Below, one piece after another: positions 46,694 through 55,805 of a stretch of DNA of 64,000 nt. Within the stretch, counting starts at the first letter, position 1; each line of letters starts with the position of its first letter. The DNA comes from Shewanella benthica KT99 (GTDB lineage Bacteria > Pseudomonadota > Gammaproteobacteria > Enterobacterales > Shewanellaceae). The DNA is taken from the NCBI RefSeq assembly GCF_000172075.1, contig NZ_ABIC01000022.1, positions 1-64,000 on the forward strand, in the 5' to 3' direction. The notes beneath the pieces were generated by a model, which was not told the origin of the DNA, ran no database searches, and saw nothing but the letters and a program-made list of their open reading frames with translations. The position numbers and the translations under genes were made by a program.

Positions 46694-47488
46694 CTAGCTA
46701 AATGTATGCTCACTGCCGGGGAATATTCCTTTCTCGACTTCATCGATATAAGCACGAATGGCCTCACGAATTTCACCGGTCTGCTTAAGATAATTCTTAG
46801 AGAAGCGAGGAATATAGCCACTGGAGATCCCGAGTAGGTCATGCATGACCAAGATCTGCCCATCTGTATCGGCGCCAGCACCTATACCTATCACAGGGAT
46901 CGTCAGGGCTTCACTGATGGCCTTTGCTAATGGCGCCGGAATACACTCGACGACCAATAGCTGAGCGCCGGCGGCTTCTATCGCTTTGGCTTCATCTAAG
47001 ATGCGCTGAGCATTGTTCGCATCACGCCCCTGGATCTTAAAACCACCGAATACATGTACTGACTGAGGCGTAAGACCCAAGTGAGCACACACTGGAATGC
47101 CACGTTCGGTGAGTTTTGTCACTGTTTCTAACAGCCAGTGGCCGCCTTCAACCTTGACCATGTTGGCACCAGCTTGCATCAGAATAGCGGCATTGGTCAT
47201 TGCCTGTTCTGGAGTGGCATAGCTCATAAAGGGCATGTCGGCAATAAGTAGAGCACGCTTTACTCCGCGACGAACACAGCGAGTGTGATAGGCGATATCT
47301 TCGACCGAGACCGGCAGAGTATCATCATGTCCTTGAAGCACCATGCCCATAGAGTCACCTACGAGTAATACATCGACGCCTTCACTGTCGAAGGCGCTGG
47401 CAAAACTTGCATCATAGGCCGTGAGTGAAGTGAACTTTTTACCTTCCTGCTTAAACTTGAGCAGGGTAGAGCTAGTTATCTTAGACAT
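46694..47488 (-). CDS. panB: Ketopantoate hydroxymethyltransferase PanB
   Basis: PanB makes ketopantoate, the first step of pantothenate synthesis. The 264-residue barrel enzyme has [60 protein letters not shown] and [15 protein letters not shown], and ends with the usual [20 protein letters not shown]. It is upstream of panC on the same strand. Confidence 0.95.
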   Translation of the reverse strand: MSKITSSTLLKFKQEGKKFTSLTAYDASFASAFDSEGVDVLLVGDSMGMVLQGHDDTLPVSVEDIAYHTRCVRRGVKRALLIADMPFMSYATPEQAMTNAAILMQAGANMVKVEGGHWLLETVTKLTERGIPVCAHLGLTPQSVHVFGGFKIQGRDANNAQRILDEAKAIEAAGAQLLVVECIPAPLAKAISEALTIPVIGIGAGADTDGQILVMHDLLGISSGYIPRFSKNYLKQTGEIREAIRAYIDEVEKGIFPGSEHTFS

Positions 47489-47573
47489 AGTGACTTTCTT
47501 AAATCTGATTAAAAAACGGTTATGAATTCTTGCTAGAGAGTTGTTATAAGCTAACTCCCATCAGAGTTCAATA

Positions 47574-48065
47574 CTATCTGACTATTTGTTCTAATTCTGC
47601 TGCCAAACCCGCATCGATAAGTTCGTTGAGTGCTGTGCCACATGGCAGTGTTAGCTCAGGTGCTATCTCGGCGAGGGGGATAAGCACGAAGCTGCGCTGT
47701 TTCATACCATAGTGGGGAACTGTGAGTCTGGGAGTCTCTATGGTCTGATTGTCGTAGAGTAAGAGGTCGAGATCTAAAGTGCGTGGTCCCCAACGTGCTA
47801 ATCTGACCCGCCCCTGCTCATTCTCTATCTGCTGTAATGCGTCCAATAGCTCGAAGGGATCTAGGCGAGTATGGAAGCAGGCAACGGCATTAACATAATC
47901 GGGCTGGACTACATCGCCCATGGGGGCCGAGCGATAGTAAGAGGATATTGTGAGTGCGGGCGTAATATTCGAGTCAGCCAGCTCGAGCAGAGCCTTACAG
48001 GCGCTGTCGAGCTGAGATTCGGGCTCTGTCAGGTTTGCCCCGAGAGCAAGATAAACCTTGGCCAT
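47574..48065 (-). CDS. folK: Dihydropterin pyrophosphokinase FolK
   Basis: FolK makes the activated pterin for folate synthesis. The 163-residue product has LALGANLTEPESQLDSACKA at the N-terminus, YRSAPMGDVVQPDYVNAVAC, EQGRVRLARWGPRTLDLDLL and the conserved PHYGMKQRSFVLIPLAEIAP. The start ATG overlaps the pcnB stop by one base (TAATG), so the two are translationally coupled. Confidence 0.94.
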   Translation of the reverse strand: MAKVYLALGANLTEPESQLDSACKALLELADSNITPALTISSYYRSAPMGDVVQPDYVNAVACFHTRLDPFELLDALQQIENEQGRVRLARWGPRTLDLDLLLYDNQTIETPRLTVPHYGMKQRSFVLIPLAEIAPELTLPCGTALNELIDAGLAAELEQIVR

Positions 48066-49540
48066 TAGCCGGCTGGCTTATCCGTTGATGGGGAGCTAGC
48101 TTGATTGTCCGCTGGCTTCTCGGTCGATTGGCTGCTTGACTGCTCGCCTGAGTCAGGTGATGTCCTCTTGGCCGATGGCTTACGACGACGGCGCTGATTC
48201 GAGCTACGATTTCGACTGCCATTGTTGACTGAGCGAGCGATGACGCTACGTTGCTCTTCGCCACCTTCGACAAAGCTCTTCCACCAAGCGGCAGATTTAG
48301 CCACTGCGCTACCTTCTGCGCTTGCTCTAAGCAATAACAGATCATAGGCTGCGCGGAATTTAGGATGTTCGATAAACTTGAAGGCACGCGTACCTTGGTT
48401 ACGATCGAACCTTAACTGTAGCTGCCAGATATCTTTCGCCGGGGTACTAAAGCGGCGTGGGATACTGATGGTACTACACTGCTGTTCCATCACGTCGCCC
48501 ATGGCGGCATAATAAGCATCGTAGAGACTTAAGCCACCCTCTAAGGCGATGTCATCGGCACGTTGGCTGAGAGGGTACCAGAGAATAGCGGCGTAGAAGA
48601 ATGCTGGAGTGACCGTTTTTTCGGCTTTTACCCGAGCATCGATGCTCTCCATTATGCTCTGCATCATCTTGGCCGCCGGGCCTTCAGGCTCATCGACTAG
48701 CAGACTATTGACCAGAGGGAATAGCGGTTCAAACAGGCCAAAGTCACGCATCATGTTGAAGTTGTTCTGTGCTTGGCCATTGAAGAAGAGTTTAAGGATC
48801 TCTTCATACATGCGGGCTGCAGGAATATCTTTCAGCAGAGGTGCCAATTCAGAGATAGGTGAAGCTGTGTCTTTCTCTATGGTCATACCAAGCTTAGTAG
48901 CGAAGCGCACGGCTCTGAGCATACGCACAGGGTCTTCACGGTAGCGGGTATTGGGATCGCCTATCATTCTGATGGTACGAGACTGAAGGTCTTGTAGGCC
49001 ACCACCATAACTGTGAATGGAGAAGTCACTGATGTCGTAATAGAGGGCATTGACGGTGAAGTCACGACGCTCGGCATCTTCATCTATGGTGCCGTAGACG
49101 TTATCACGCAGCAATCGCCCTTCGGCATTGGTCTTGGAGATCTTTTCACCCGAGTCCACATGATGGCCACGTAGAGTGGCGACTTCGATCACATCACGGC
49201 CGAAGACGATATGGGCCAGACGGAAGCGTCTGCCAATGAGTCGACAATTACGGAACAGCCCCTTGATCTCTTCAGGCGTGGCATTGGTGACCACATCAAA
49301 ATCTTTAGGTTGAAACCCCAGGAGAATATCACGCACGCCGCCACCGACCAGATACGCCTTAAAGCCAGACTTATGTAGGCGATAGAGTACCTTTATGGCA
49401 TTTTCGCTCATCTGTCTCCGAGAAATAGTGTGATCTTGTCTCGGGACAACCTCCAGACTTAGGCCTGAATTTATCGTTTCTTCAGTCGTCTGTTTGTTAT
49501 CAAATAACTGTTTACAGAATTTGCTAATACGGCGAAAAAT
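48065..49540 (-). CDS. pcnB: Poly(A) polymerase PcnB, with AUU start
   Basis: PcnB adds poly(A) tails to RNA and promotes decay. The nucleotidyltransferase motif is LVGGGVRDILLGFQPKDFDV (about residues 61-80), followed by LFRNCRLIGRRFRLAHIVFG, RRDFTVNALYYD and YREDPVRMLRAVRFATKLG. The tail is basic and Ser-rich (NQRRRRKPSAKRTSPDSG). Homology with E. coli begins at IFRRISKFCKQLF, exactly at an ATT codon (49540-49538) with GAGG six bases upstream. E. coli pcnB also uses AUU. A longer ATG frame to 49573 adds 11 residues that do not look conserved. Confidence 0.93.
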   Translation of the reverse strand: MFRRISKFCKQLFDNKQTTEETINSGLSLEVVPRQDHTISRRQMSENAIKVLYRLHKSGFKAYLVGGGVRDILLGFQPKDFDVVTNATPEEIKGLFRNCRLIGRRFRLAHIVFGRDVIEVATLRGHHVDSGEKISKTNAEGRLLRDNVYGTIDEDAERRDFTVNALYYDISDFSIHSYGGGLQDLQSRTIRMIGDPNTRYREDPVRMLRAVRFATKLGMTIEKDTASPISELAPLLKDIPAARMYEEILKLFFNGQAQNNFNMMRDFGLFEPLFPLVNSLLVDEPEGPAAKMMQSIMESIDARVKAEKTVTPAFFYAAILWYPLSQRADDIALEGGLSLYDAYYAAMGDVMEQQCSTISIPRRFSTPAKDIWQLQLRFDRNQGTRAFKFIEHPKFRAAYDLLLLRASAEGSAVAKSAAWWKSFVEGGEEQRSVIARSVNNGSRNRSSNQRRRRKPSAKRTSPDSGEQSSSQSTEKPADNQASSPSTDKPAG

Positions 49541-49635
49541 GGGACACCTCGGAATTGCATCAGTGCTGTGCAAAAGTACTATGGGTTACAACAAGGCGGC
49601 TATGATACCCCAAATGTAACCTAATGAGTATATTC

Positions 49636-50508
49636 TTACGTTTGGATGATTTCTGTTTGATTGGGGACTAAGGATAGCTCGAATTGTGCGACGGCTTGAG
49701 TGACCATTTTTGCCATTTTCTGCTCCGGGGTTACCTGGGCCTGGCCTAAAAAAGCTAAGGCGGCATTGAAGCTTGCCTGGGGCTGCGCTTTATCTATGGC
49801 GGGGGCATGGTTCTGTTTCGAGAGTTTCATGCCTGGCTCTGTGCAGACCAGAGGTAAGTGAAGCCATGTTGGCGGCGTCTGCTCAAACATCTGAAACAGA
49901 CTTATCTGTCTGCAAGTGGGGATGAGCAAGTCACTGCCTCTTGTCACCTCGGTGATTTGTTGGAGGGCATCGTCCATTACCACTGCCAATTGATAGGCAT
50001 ATAAACCGTCGCTACGCTTGATGATGAAGTCTTCGGTGGCAAAGTCTTTATCTACTTTGATCTCTCCCATCAGCAGATCATTAAACCTGTCAATACCAGC
50101 ACTATTGCGGATGCGAATGGCGCCGCGGTGGTGTGGCTTAGTGAGTCGACCACAACGTCCATCATAGGTACCGCCCATGGCTTTGATCTGTTTACGGCTG
50201 CATTGACAGAAATACGCCTTGTCCTGTGCCATCAACGTGTCTATTTGGCTCTGATAAGCATAGATACGGTCACTTTGATACAAGACATCGCCATCCCAAT
50301 GAAGTCCGTAAGCCTCTAAGGTGCGTAAGATATCATCTGTTGCCCCAGCTATTTCACGAGGAGGATCGATATCTTCGATACGAACCAGCCATTGGCCGTT
50401 TTGTGAGCGGGCACGCAAATAACTGCCCAGAGCGGCAACGAGAGAACCAAGGTGTAGGGGGCCCGAAGGAGAGGGGGCAAATCGGCCAATATATTGTTGG
50501 TGATTCAA
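49636..50508 (-). CDS. gluQ: Glutamyl-Q tRNA(Asp) synthetase GluQRS
   Basis: This 290-residue class I synthetase-like enzyme loads glutamate on the queuosine of tRNA(Asp). It has the HIGH-like region FAPSPSGPLHLGSLVAALGS, VRIEDIDPPREIAGATDDIL, a zinc-like CQCSRKQIKAMGGTYDGRCG and the KMSKS-like GMKLSKQNHAP. It lacks the anticodon-binding domain of GlnRS/GluRS. The start is TTG at 50508, with AGGTG seven bases upstream; no ATG fits. It follows dksA, as in E. coli. Confidence 0.93.
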   Translation of the reverse strand: MNHQQYIGRFAPSPSGPLHLGSLVAALGSYLRARSQNGQWLVRIEDIDPPREIAGATDDILRTLEAYGLHWDGDVLYQSDRIYAYQSQIDTLMAQDKAYFCQCSRKQIKAMGGTYDGRCGRLTKPHHRGAIRIRNSAGIDRFNDLLMGEIKVDKDFATEDFIIKRSDGLYAYQLAVVMDDALQQITEVTRGSDLLIPTCRQISLFQMFEQTPPTWLHLPLVCTEPGMKLSKQNHAPAIDKAQPQASFNAALAFLGQAQVTPEQKMAKMVTQAVAQFELSLVPNQTEIIQT

Positions 50509-50562
50509 ATCATTTCACCTAAGAAAAAATAACTAAGGCTGAATTATTGAGGGGAGGAATTA

Positions 50563-50582
50563 GAGCGGGGAGGACCCCCGCT
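50563..50582 (-). terminator. Possible terminator between dksA and gluQ
   Basis: AGCGGGG and CCCCGCT form a seven-pair GC-rich stem, followed on the minus strand by CTAATT. The T run is weak, so it may only reduce read-through from dksA into gluQ. A TAAG tetranucleotide repeat lies at about 50611-50626. Confidence 0.45.
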
Positions 50583-50634
50583 TTATTTGCTTATGCTTAC
50601 TTAGAGATTTAAGTAAGTAAGTAAGAAAGCAAGA

Positions 50635-51078
50635 TTAACCAGCCATCTGCTTTTCTTTAATCTCGGCAAGTGTTTTACAGTCGATACACTGATCGGCTGT
50701 TGGACGGGCTTCTAAACGGCGGATGCCGATTTCGATACCACAAGAATCACAGAAACCAAAATCATCGTCTTCAATCTTTTGCAGTGTTTTCTCGATCTTC
50801 TTGATCAATTTACGTTCTCTATCACGAGCTCGAAGTTCGAGACTGAACTCCTCTTCTTGTGCTGCGCGGTCTACAGGGTCTGGAAAATTAGCCGCTTCGT
50901 CTTGCATGTGGCTAAGAGTACGATCGACCTCCTCACGCAATTGATTACGCCAAGCATCCAGAATCTTTCTGAAGTGGCTCGACTGATCTGCGTTCATGTA
51001 TTCCTCACCAGATTTTTTCTGATAAGGTTCTACACCTGCGATAGCGAGCACGCCGAGTTTTTTAGTGCCTTCTGGCAT
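50635..51078 (-). CDS. dksA: RNA polymerase-binding transcription factor DksA
   Basis: DksA works with ppGpp at the RNA polymerase secondary channel in the stringent response. The 147-residue product has the coiled-coil with its Asp tip ([20 protein letters not shown]), and the zinc site [20 protein letters not shown] followed by QCIDCK. The N-terminus [20 protein letters not shown] agrees with the family. The start at 51078 is chosen over 51099 on this basis. Confidence 0.96.
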   Translation of the reverse strand: MPEGTKKLGVLAIAGVEPYQKKSGEEYMNADQSSHFRKILDAWRNQLREEVDRTLSHMQDEAANFPDPVDRAAQEEEFSLELRARDRERKLIKKIEKTLQKIEDDDFGFCDSCGIEIGIRRLEARPTADQCIDCKTLAEIKEKQMAG

Positions 51079-51237
51079 AACGCATCTCCTGTTAATCATT
51101 TGCGTTGTAGGGCGCTTGTATTTTAAGGCCGATATCTATATCAGAAACTGATAGAGCAAGCAAACTTTTTATGTTGCAGTAATGATATTCCTTGACTATG
51201 TTCCCTATTGTTAATTAATTCAACTTATACTACCGAT

Positions 51238-51954
51238 TTAGAGTTTGACAGGACAGGATTTAATCAAGGAGGAGCAATTTGGCGACATTTCTGCACAATA
51301 TGCTAATATTTCGACGCCAGATTGATGTGCCTTGGTGAGGAGTCGAGCATATTCCGCATCGATATGCGCGGCCGCCTGTACCGAGTCGATTCCTGTGTGC
51401 TGCACCACAAAAAGCAGCACGCCTCTATGGCCTAAAGTGACCATCTCCATCAACTCGCGAAGATGCTTCTGTCCGCGGCTAGTGACAGCGTCGGGAAAGT
51501 AGCCTTGGCCCTCCTCTAATAAGGTGCAACTTTTTACCTCTATATAACAGTCTTGCTTAGGACTCGTTGTCGATTCGTCCCGTAACAGAATATCGATACG
51601 GCTATTTTCACTGCCGTATTTTACTTCACGCTTAAGATAACTATACCCCTGCAGCTCGGTGATGACACCAGCTCTAATGGCATCCTCTGCCAGCTGATTG
51701 GCTCTGCCGGTATTGATGCCGATAAGGTGACCTTGGTCGGACTCGGCCAGCTCCCAGGTGCGTGAGTATTTACGTTTAGGGTTATCCGAGATGGAAAACC
51801 AGACTCTTTTACCCTCAAACAGACAGTTTCTCATGGAGCCGGTATTAGGGCAGTGTATGGTGACCTTGCTGCCATCTTCGAGTTCGATATCCGTAAGGAA
51901 GCGTTGGTATCTTTTTATTAATTTTCCTTGTTGGAATGAGGGAGTGAATTCCAT
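51238..51954 (-). CDS. sfsA: Sugar fermentation stimulation protein SfsA
   Basis: The 238-residue product begins [20 protein letters not shown] and contains [47 protein letters not shown] and [20 protein letters not shown], the SfsA pattern. SfsA is a nucleic-acid-binding protein with a nuclease-like fold; its physiological role is still unclear. In E. coli it is next to dksA, as here. Confidence 0.93.
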   Translation of the reverse strand: MEFTPSFQQGKLIKRYQRFLTDIELEDGSKVTIHCPNTGSMRNCLFEGKRVWFSISDNPKRKYSRTWELAESDQGHLIGINTGRANQLAEDAIRAGVITELQGYSYLKREVKYGSENSRIDILLRDESTTSPKQDCYIEVKSCTLLEEGQGYFPDAVTSRGQKHLRELMEMVTLGHRGVLLFVVQHTGIDSVQAAAHIDAEYARLLTKAHQSGVEILAYCAEMSPNCSSLIKSCPVKL

Positions 51955-52078
51955 GAGTTGAGATCCGCTATTATTGGAATAATGGCACAAGGTTATCAGC
52001 TTTTAACTGTCGGTATCTGACTCTATGAAGTAAACTTCGTGCAAAATGAAATAAGCAATAGTCTAGGAAGGAACACCC

Positions 52079-53356
52079 ATGACAGATTTAATGAAAGTTA
52101 TCCTTACCAAAGATGCACCGGCCGCTCATTGGGGTAAGGCTGATGTTACTTTTAGTAATGATCTGGCGACGATTCATCTCCAAGGTGACGATGAGTTGCG
52201 TCAGATCCAACAAGCGGCACGTAAACTGCGTAGCCAAGGTTTATCGACCATAGCCCTTGAAGGTGAATTGTGGAATGTGGACTCTCAGTGGGCCTTCTCC
52301 CTGGGTTTTACCACGGCTAAATCTGAACCTGAGATTCGTTGGACTGGTGATGATTCGGTTCAAACTGAACTGCAAAACCGCCTTGAGAGTGCTGGTTTTG
52401 CGCGCTATTTGATCAATGAAACCCCTGAAAATTTAGCGCCCGTTAAGTTAGCTATTCTAGCAGCCCATTGGTTATCTGAGATCGGCGGCACCAAGGTGAC
52501 TTACCGTATCATCGAAGGCCAAGAGCTTTTAGAGCAGAAATGGGTAGGTATTCATGCTGTGGGTCGTGGCAGTGAACGTCCACCTGCCATGCTTGAACTC
52601 GATTACAACCCGCTAGGAGAAGATGCTCCAGTATCTGTGGCCTTAGTGGGTAAAGGCATTACATTCGACTCCGGCGGCTACAGCATCAAGGCCTCGGAAG
52701 GCATGTTGGGAATGAAGTGTGACATGGGCGGCGCATCTACCGTGACCGCGGCGCTCGGTTTGGCGATGAAACAAGGCTTGAACAAGCGTGTGAAGCTGTT
52801 CCTTTGCTGCGCCGAGAACCTGATCAGTGGTCATGCCTATAAGCTTGGCGATATCTTGACCTATAAAAATGGTGTTACCGTCGAAGTGGTCAATACCGAT
52901 GCCGAAGGACGCCTGGTGTTGGCCGATGGCTTACAAGCGGCATCAGCCTCGGGTGCTGAATTGATCATAGATGCAGCGACCTTAACTGGCGCGGCTGTGA
53001 TGGCGGTCGGGACTAATTACAATGCTATCTTCTCTCCATCGAGTGAAGTGCTTGCTATGGCACAAGCAAAAGCTGCCGAAGTGGGTGAGCGTGTTTGGCC
53101 TCTGCCGTTAGATCCTTGGCATCGTGAGATGTGTCCATCTGCCTATGCCGATACGGCGAACAGTCGTCCGATGAAAGGTGGCGGCGCCGGTGGCGCCTCC
53201 AATGCTGCAGGCTTCCTGTGGCATTTCGTGTCACCGGATGTGAAATGGCTGCATATGGATCTGGCTTCTGCCTTTGCCGACTCTGCAAATAATCTTTGGG
53301 CCGCAGGTGGTACCACACACGGTATGCTGACCATAGCGAGCATGCTTCAGGACTAA
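52079..53356 (+). CDS. pepB: Aminopeptidase PepB (M17 family)
   Basis: This 425-residue peptidase has a divergent N-terminal domain and a zinc-binding catalytic domain: LVGKGITFDSGGYSIKAS, MKCDMGGASTVTAALGLAM, NTDAEGRLVLADGLQAAS (the M17 signature) and DIAATLTGAA-type metal ligands. The short N-terminal part and the overall sequence favour PepB over the larger PepA. AGGAAGGAAC precedes ATG. Confidence 0.92.
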   Translation: MTDLMKVILTKDAPAAHWGKADVTFSNDLATIHLQGDDELRQIQQAARKLRSQGLSTIALEGELWNVDSQWAFSLGFTTAKSEPEIRWTGDDSVQTELQNRLESAGFARYLINETPENLAPVKLAILAAHWLSEIGGTKVTYRIIEGQELLEQKWVGIHAVGRGSERPPAMLELDYNPLGEDAPVSVALVGKGITFDSGGYSIKASEGMLGMKCDMGGASTVTAALGLAMKQGLNKRVKLFLCCAENLISGHAYKLGDILTYKNGVTVEVVNTDAEGRLVLADGLQAASASGAELIIDAATLTGAAVMAVGTNYNAIFSPSSEVLAMAQAKAAEVGERVWPLPLDPWHREMCPSAYADTANSRPMKGGGAGGASNAAGFLWHFVSPDVKWLHMDLASAFADSANNLWAAGGTTHGMLTIASMLQD

Positions 53357-53362
53357 TCTTAA

Positions 53363-53390
53363 ACCGGAGCCCAGTGGCTCCGGATTTTTT
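53363..53390 (+). terminator. Terminator after pepB
   Basis: CCGGAGC and GCTCCGG around CCAGTG are followed by ATTTTTT. Confidence 0.87.
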
Positions 53391-53550
53391 GCACACATTT
53401 TTCATCTTAAACTGAAAATTGAGCTTGTTAGATATCATAGGTGCGGCGACGGTGCGTTTAGTGGCGACTGAGCCTCACTCGAATGCAGATAGTCTTGTGG
53501 CAGGGTGAATTTCATCGGTCTCTATTGTGTTGGATAGCAATTCAATATTT

Positions 53551-53583
53551 GTCATTCCCGTAATGCTTGTGGGCGGGAATCTA
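53551..53583. repeat. REP element near the RAYT gene
   Basis: GTCATTCCCGTAATGCTTGT followed by GGGCGGGAATCTA forms an ATTCCCG/CGGGAAT hairpin. The same sequence, with two or three changes, occurs at 63364-63395, and the 25 bases before both copies are also similar (GGATAGCAATTCAATA against GGATAACAATTTAATA). It lies between pepB and the RAYT gene. Confidence 0.75.
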
Positions 53584-53613
53584 TTGATTTTATATAGGGC
53601 AAGTTCGATAAAA

Positions 53614-53672
53614 TATGTCCATATACAAGTGCCAGTTCAGCCAATTATGTCCCTATAAAAATGCCAGTTCAG
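53614..53672 (+). repeat. Upstream direct repeats of the RAYT locus
   Basis: Two units in tandem, AATATGTCCATATACAAGTG + CCAGTTCAG and ATTATGTCCCTATAAAAATG + CCAGTTCAG, lie before the RAYT gene. The same unit appears twice, inverted, at 55031-55085 after the gene. Confidence 0.82.
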
Positions 53673-53788
53673 CATCCATGCTTCTCGTTCATGAAAAATA
53701 GAGACGAAAAATAGAGACAGGCATTGTTAATTGATGAATCAAGGGTCACCTACTAAGCTTTAGATATTGGTTGATATAGGAGGTTATT

Positions 53789-54769
53789 ATGCCCCGTCCG
53801 CGAAGCACACAAATTAGTATTGAAGACACTCTATTCTACCATTGCTGCAGTCGAACAGTCAGACAAGCATTCATCGCGGGAGTCGATGCTTTTACAGGGA
53901 AATCTTATGAACATCGACGTGGCTGGATTGAAACTCAGCTACTCAACTTAGCGGGCGTGTTTGCTATTGATGTGGCGGCTTATGCGGTAATGAGTAATCA
54001 TCTTCACTTGGTGCTGCGTATTGATATCGAACTTGCCAATAGGTGGAGTGACAGAGAGGTGGTAGAGCAGTGGCATCAAATCTTTAAGGGCACTGATCTA
54101 AGCCAGCAATTTGCTAAAGGTGAGGTAATCGAAGCATACCAAGTCTCTCAATTGAAACACTTAATAGCCCAGTACCGGAGTCGATTAAGTGACATAAGTT
54201 GGTTTATGCGGTGCCTCAATGAGCCTATTGCCAGAAAAGCCAATCAGGAAGATAACTGCACTGGGCATTTTTGGGAAGGGAGGTTCAAAAGCCAAGCGTT
54301 ACTCGATGAAGCAGCAGTATTGGCTTGTATGGCTTATGTAGAGCTCAATCCTATTAGAGCCCAAATGGCTAAAACCCCGGAAGACTCTGACCACACGAGT
54401 CTCCAATTGCGAGTTAACGCCGCTTTAAAAGGTAAACAACCAGAAAAACTCCTGCCTTTTATTGGTAATGAGCGCCTCAATCAACTTAAAGGCATTAATT
54501 TTTCACTCAAAGACTATCTTGAATTAGTTGATGAAACTGGCAGGGTTATTCGTGATGATAAACGAGGGGCTATTTCTTCGAGTGGGGCTAAGATATTAAT
54601 CAGATTAAATATTTCCAGCGATAACTGGATAAAAATCACTTCTGAATTTGGCAAGCTGTTTCATGGGCCTGTAGGCACACTACAAGAACTGACCAGCTAT
54701 GGTGAGCACTTGGGTAAGCGACGACGGCACTTTGCTAAGTGTTGTCAATATCTAGAAACTAGCAGATAA
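53789..54769 (+). CDS. REP-associated tyrosine transposase (Y1 family, RAYT)
   Basis: The 326-residue product has the Y1 transposase fold: an N-terminal strand FYHCCSRTVRQAFIAG, the HUH motif as MSNHLHLVLRID (about residues 71-82) and the helix with the likely catalytic Tyr in LIAQYRSRLSDISWFMRCLN. It continues with GHFWEGRFKSQALLDEAAVL and YVELNPIRAQMAKTPEDSDH. The Shine-Dalgarno is AGGAGG. The gene is intact and framed by inverted copies of the ATTATGTC-N-CTATAAAAA repeat. Such proteins handle REP sequences as single-stranded DNA. Confidence 0.9.
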   Translation: MPRPRSTQISIEDTLFYHCCSRTVRQAFIAGVDAFTGKSYEHRRGWIETQLLNLAGVFAIDVAAYAVMSNHLHLVLRIDIELANRWSDREVVEQWHQIFKGTDLSQQFAKGEVIEAYQVSQLKHLIAQYRSRLSDISWFMRCLNEPIARKANQEDNCTGHFWEGRFKSQALLDEAAVLACMAYVELNPIRAQMAKTPEDSDHTSLQLRVNAALKGKQPEKLLPFIGNERLNQLKGINFSLKDYLELVDETGRVIRDDKRGAISSSGAKILIRLNISSDNWIKITSEFGKLFHGPVGTLQELTSYGEHLGKRRRHFAKCCQYLETSR

Positions 54770-55030
54770 CTCGACCCAATCAACAGACTTTATCTCCTTT
54801 CCCTCCTCAATCATTGAGGTAACAAGCTCTGCCTAAAAATCTCTCTTTTGTTTCAAATACATCAATTTTATGGAGTTAGACAGGTTTTATTTAGATGTTA
54901 TCGGCAATATCCAGCCATTTACTCTAGGTCAAGTTGAAAGTTAGATTCTGTATCGTTAAGTTACTGATTAGTAATGGCTGGCTCTGATTTTATTCATCAT
55001 TCTGGCAGATCTTTTGAGCCAGAATTCAAT

Positions 55031-55085
55031 GACCGAACTGGCCTTTTTATAGAGACATAATGGACTGAACTGGCATTTTTTATCC
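55031..55085 (-). repeat. Downstream inverted repeats of the RAYT locus
   Basis: Read on the minus strand, GGATAAAAAATGCCAGTTCA is followed by TCCATTATGTCTCTATAAAA and AGGCCAGTTCGG. These are two copies of the unit seen at 53614-53672, in inverted orientation. The rest of 54770-55093 holds no gene that I can see. Confidence 0.8.
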
Positions 55086-55093
55086 AGAGATAT

Positions 55094-55702
55094 TTAGACG
55101 AGTGGCCAGGAATGTAAAATATGGTATTCGACACCACGTTCGCCACTGACTGATTGATATAAGTGCATCTGATTTGGCGTTAGTGTGATCGACGCTAAAC
55201 CCATTTGCATCAGAGTTTGCTTGGGCAACAACTTGGCTTTCCTGAGCAAGGTGATGTGGGGAGTGAAATGTAGATGGGGTTTAATTAGCGGCTCGGCGCC
55301 ATTCTCCGTCGAAGGGGTCGGTGGCGATTTTGACTGTGTCGAATCAATAATCTTCTGACAATGCTCCACGGCAGAGTACAACTCAGGATTGAGTGATACC
55401 TGAGTCAAGGAAGGCGCGGATAAACACAGCACCTGAGGTTTACGCCATAGGGTGAACTTGTCTAAGGTGATGCTAAATTTTGTCCAGTTATCGGTGAAAG
55501 CCATTGCATCGATAGCGTTAATTAACTGAGCAAGAGAGGCATCATCGGTTTGGCCGAGAAAGGCAAGGGTCATATGGAAATTGTATCGATTGACCGGGCG
55601 ACCATAGCCTTTGTGACCTGCCGTACCCAGCAAAGACTGAATATCGCTGAGCTGATTAATTTGCTGCTTTGTTGGTGAGACGCCTAAAAATAGTCGCTGC
55701 AT
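55094..55702 (-). CDS. thpR: RNA 2',3'-cyclic phosphodiesterase ThpR
   Basis: The 202-residue product belongs to the 2H (LigT) family. The two catalytic motifs are NFHMTLAFLGQ (about residues 42-52) and FTPHITLLRKAK (about residues 151-162). It opens 2',3'-cyclic phosphates on RNA in vitro; the cellular substrate is uncertain. GGAAGTAAT precedes ATG. An insert rich in Ser and Pro (TQSKSPPTPSTENGAEP) lies between the two halves. Confidence 0.92.
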   Translation of the reverse strand: MQRLFLGVSPTKQQINQLSDIQSLLGTAGHKGYGRPVNRYNFHMTLAFLGQTDDASLAQLINAIDAMAFTDNWTKFSITLDKFTLWRKPQVLCLSAPSLTQVSLNPELYSAVEHCQKIIDSTQSKSPPTPSTENGAEPLIKPHLHFTPHITLLRKAKLLPKQTLMQMGLASITLTPNQMHLYQSVSGERGVEYHILHSWPLV

Positions 55703-55805
55703 ATTACTTCCTTTAACTATGGCTAAGGGAAATAGCTCTTCTTTATATTACATGCCTCTGCATATGAGTCAGTTTCAGTCTATTCTTATTGTATAAATCA
55801 CGACT

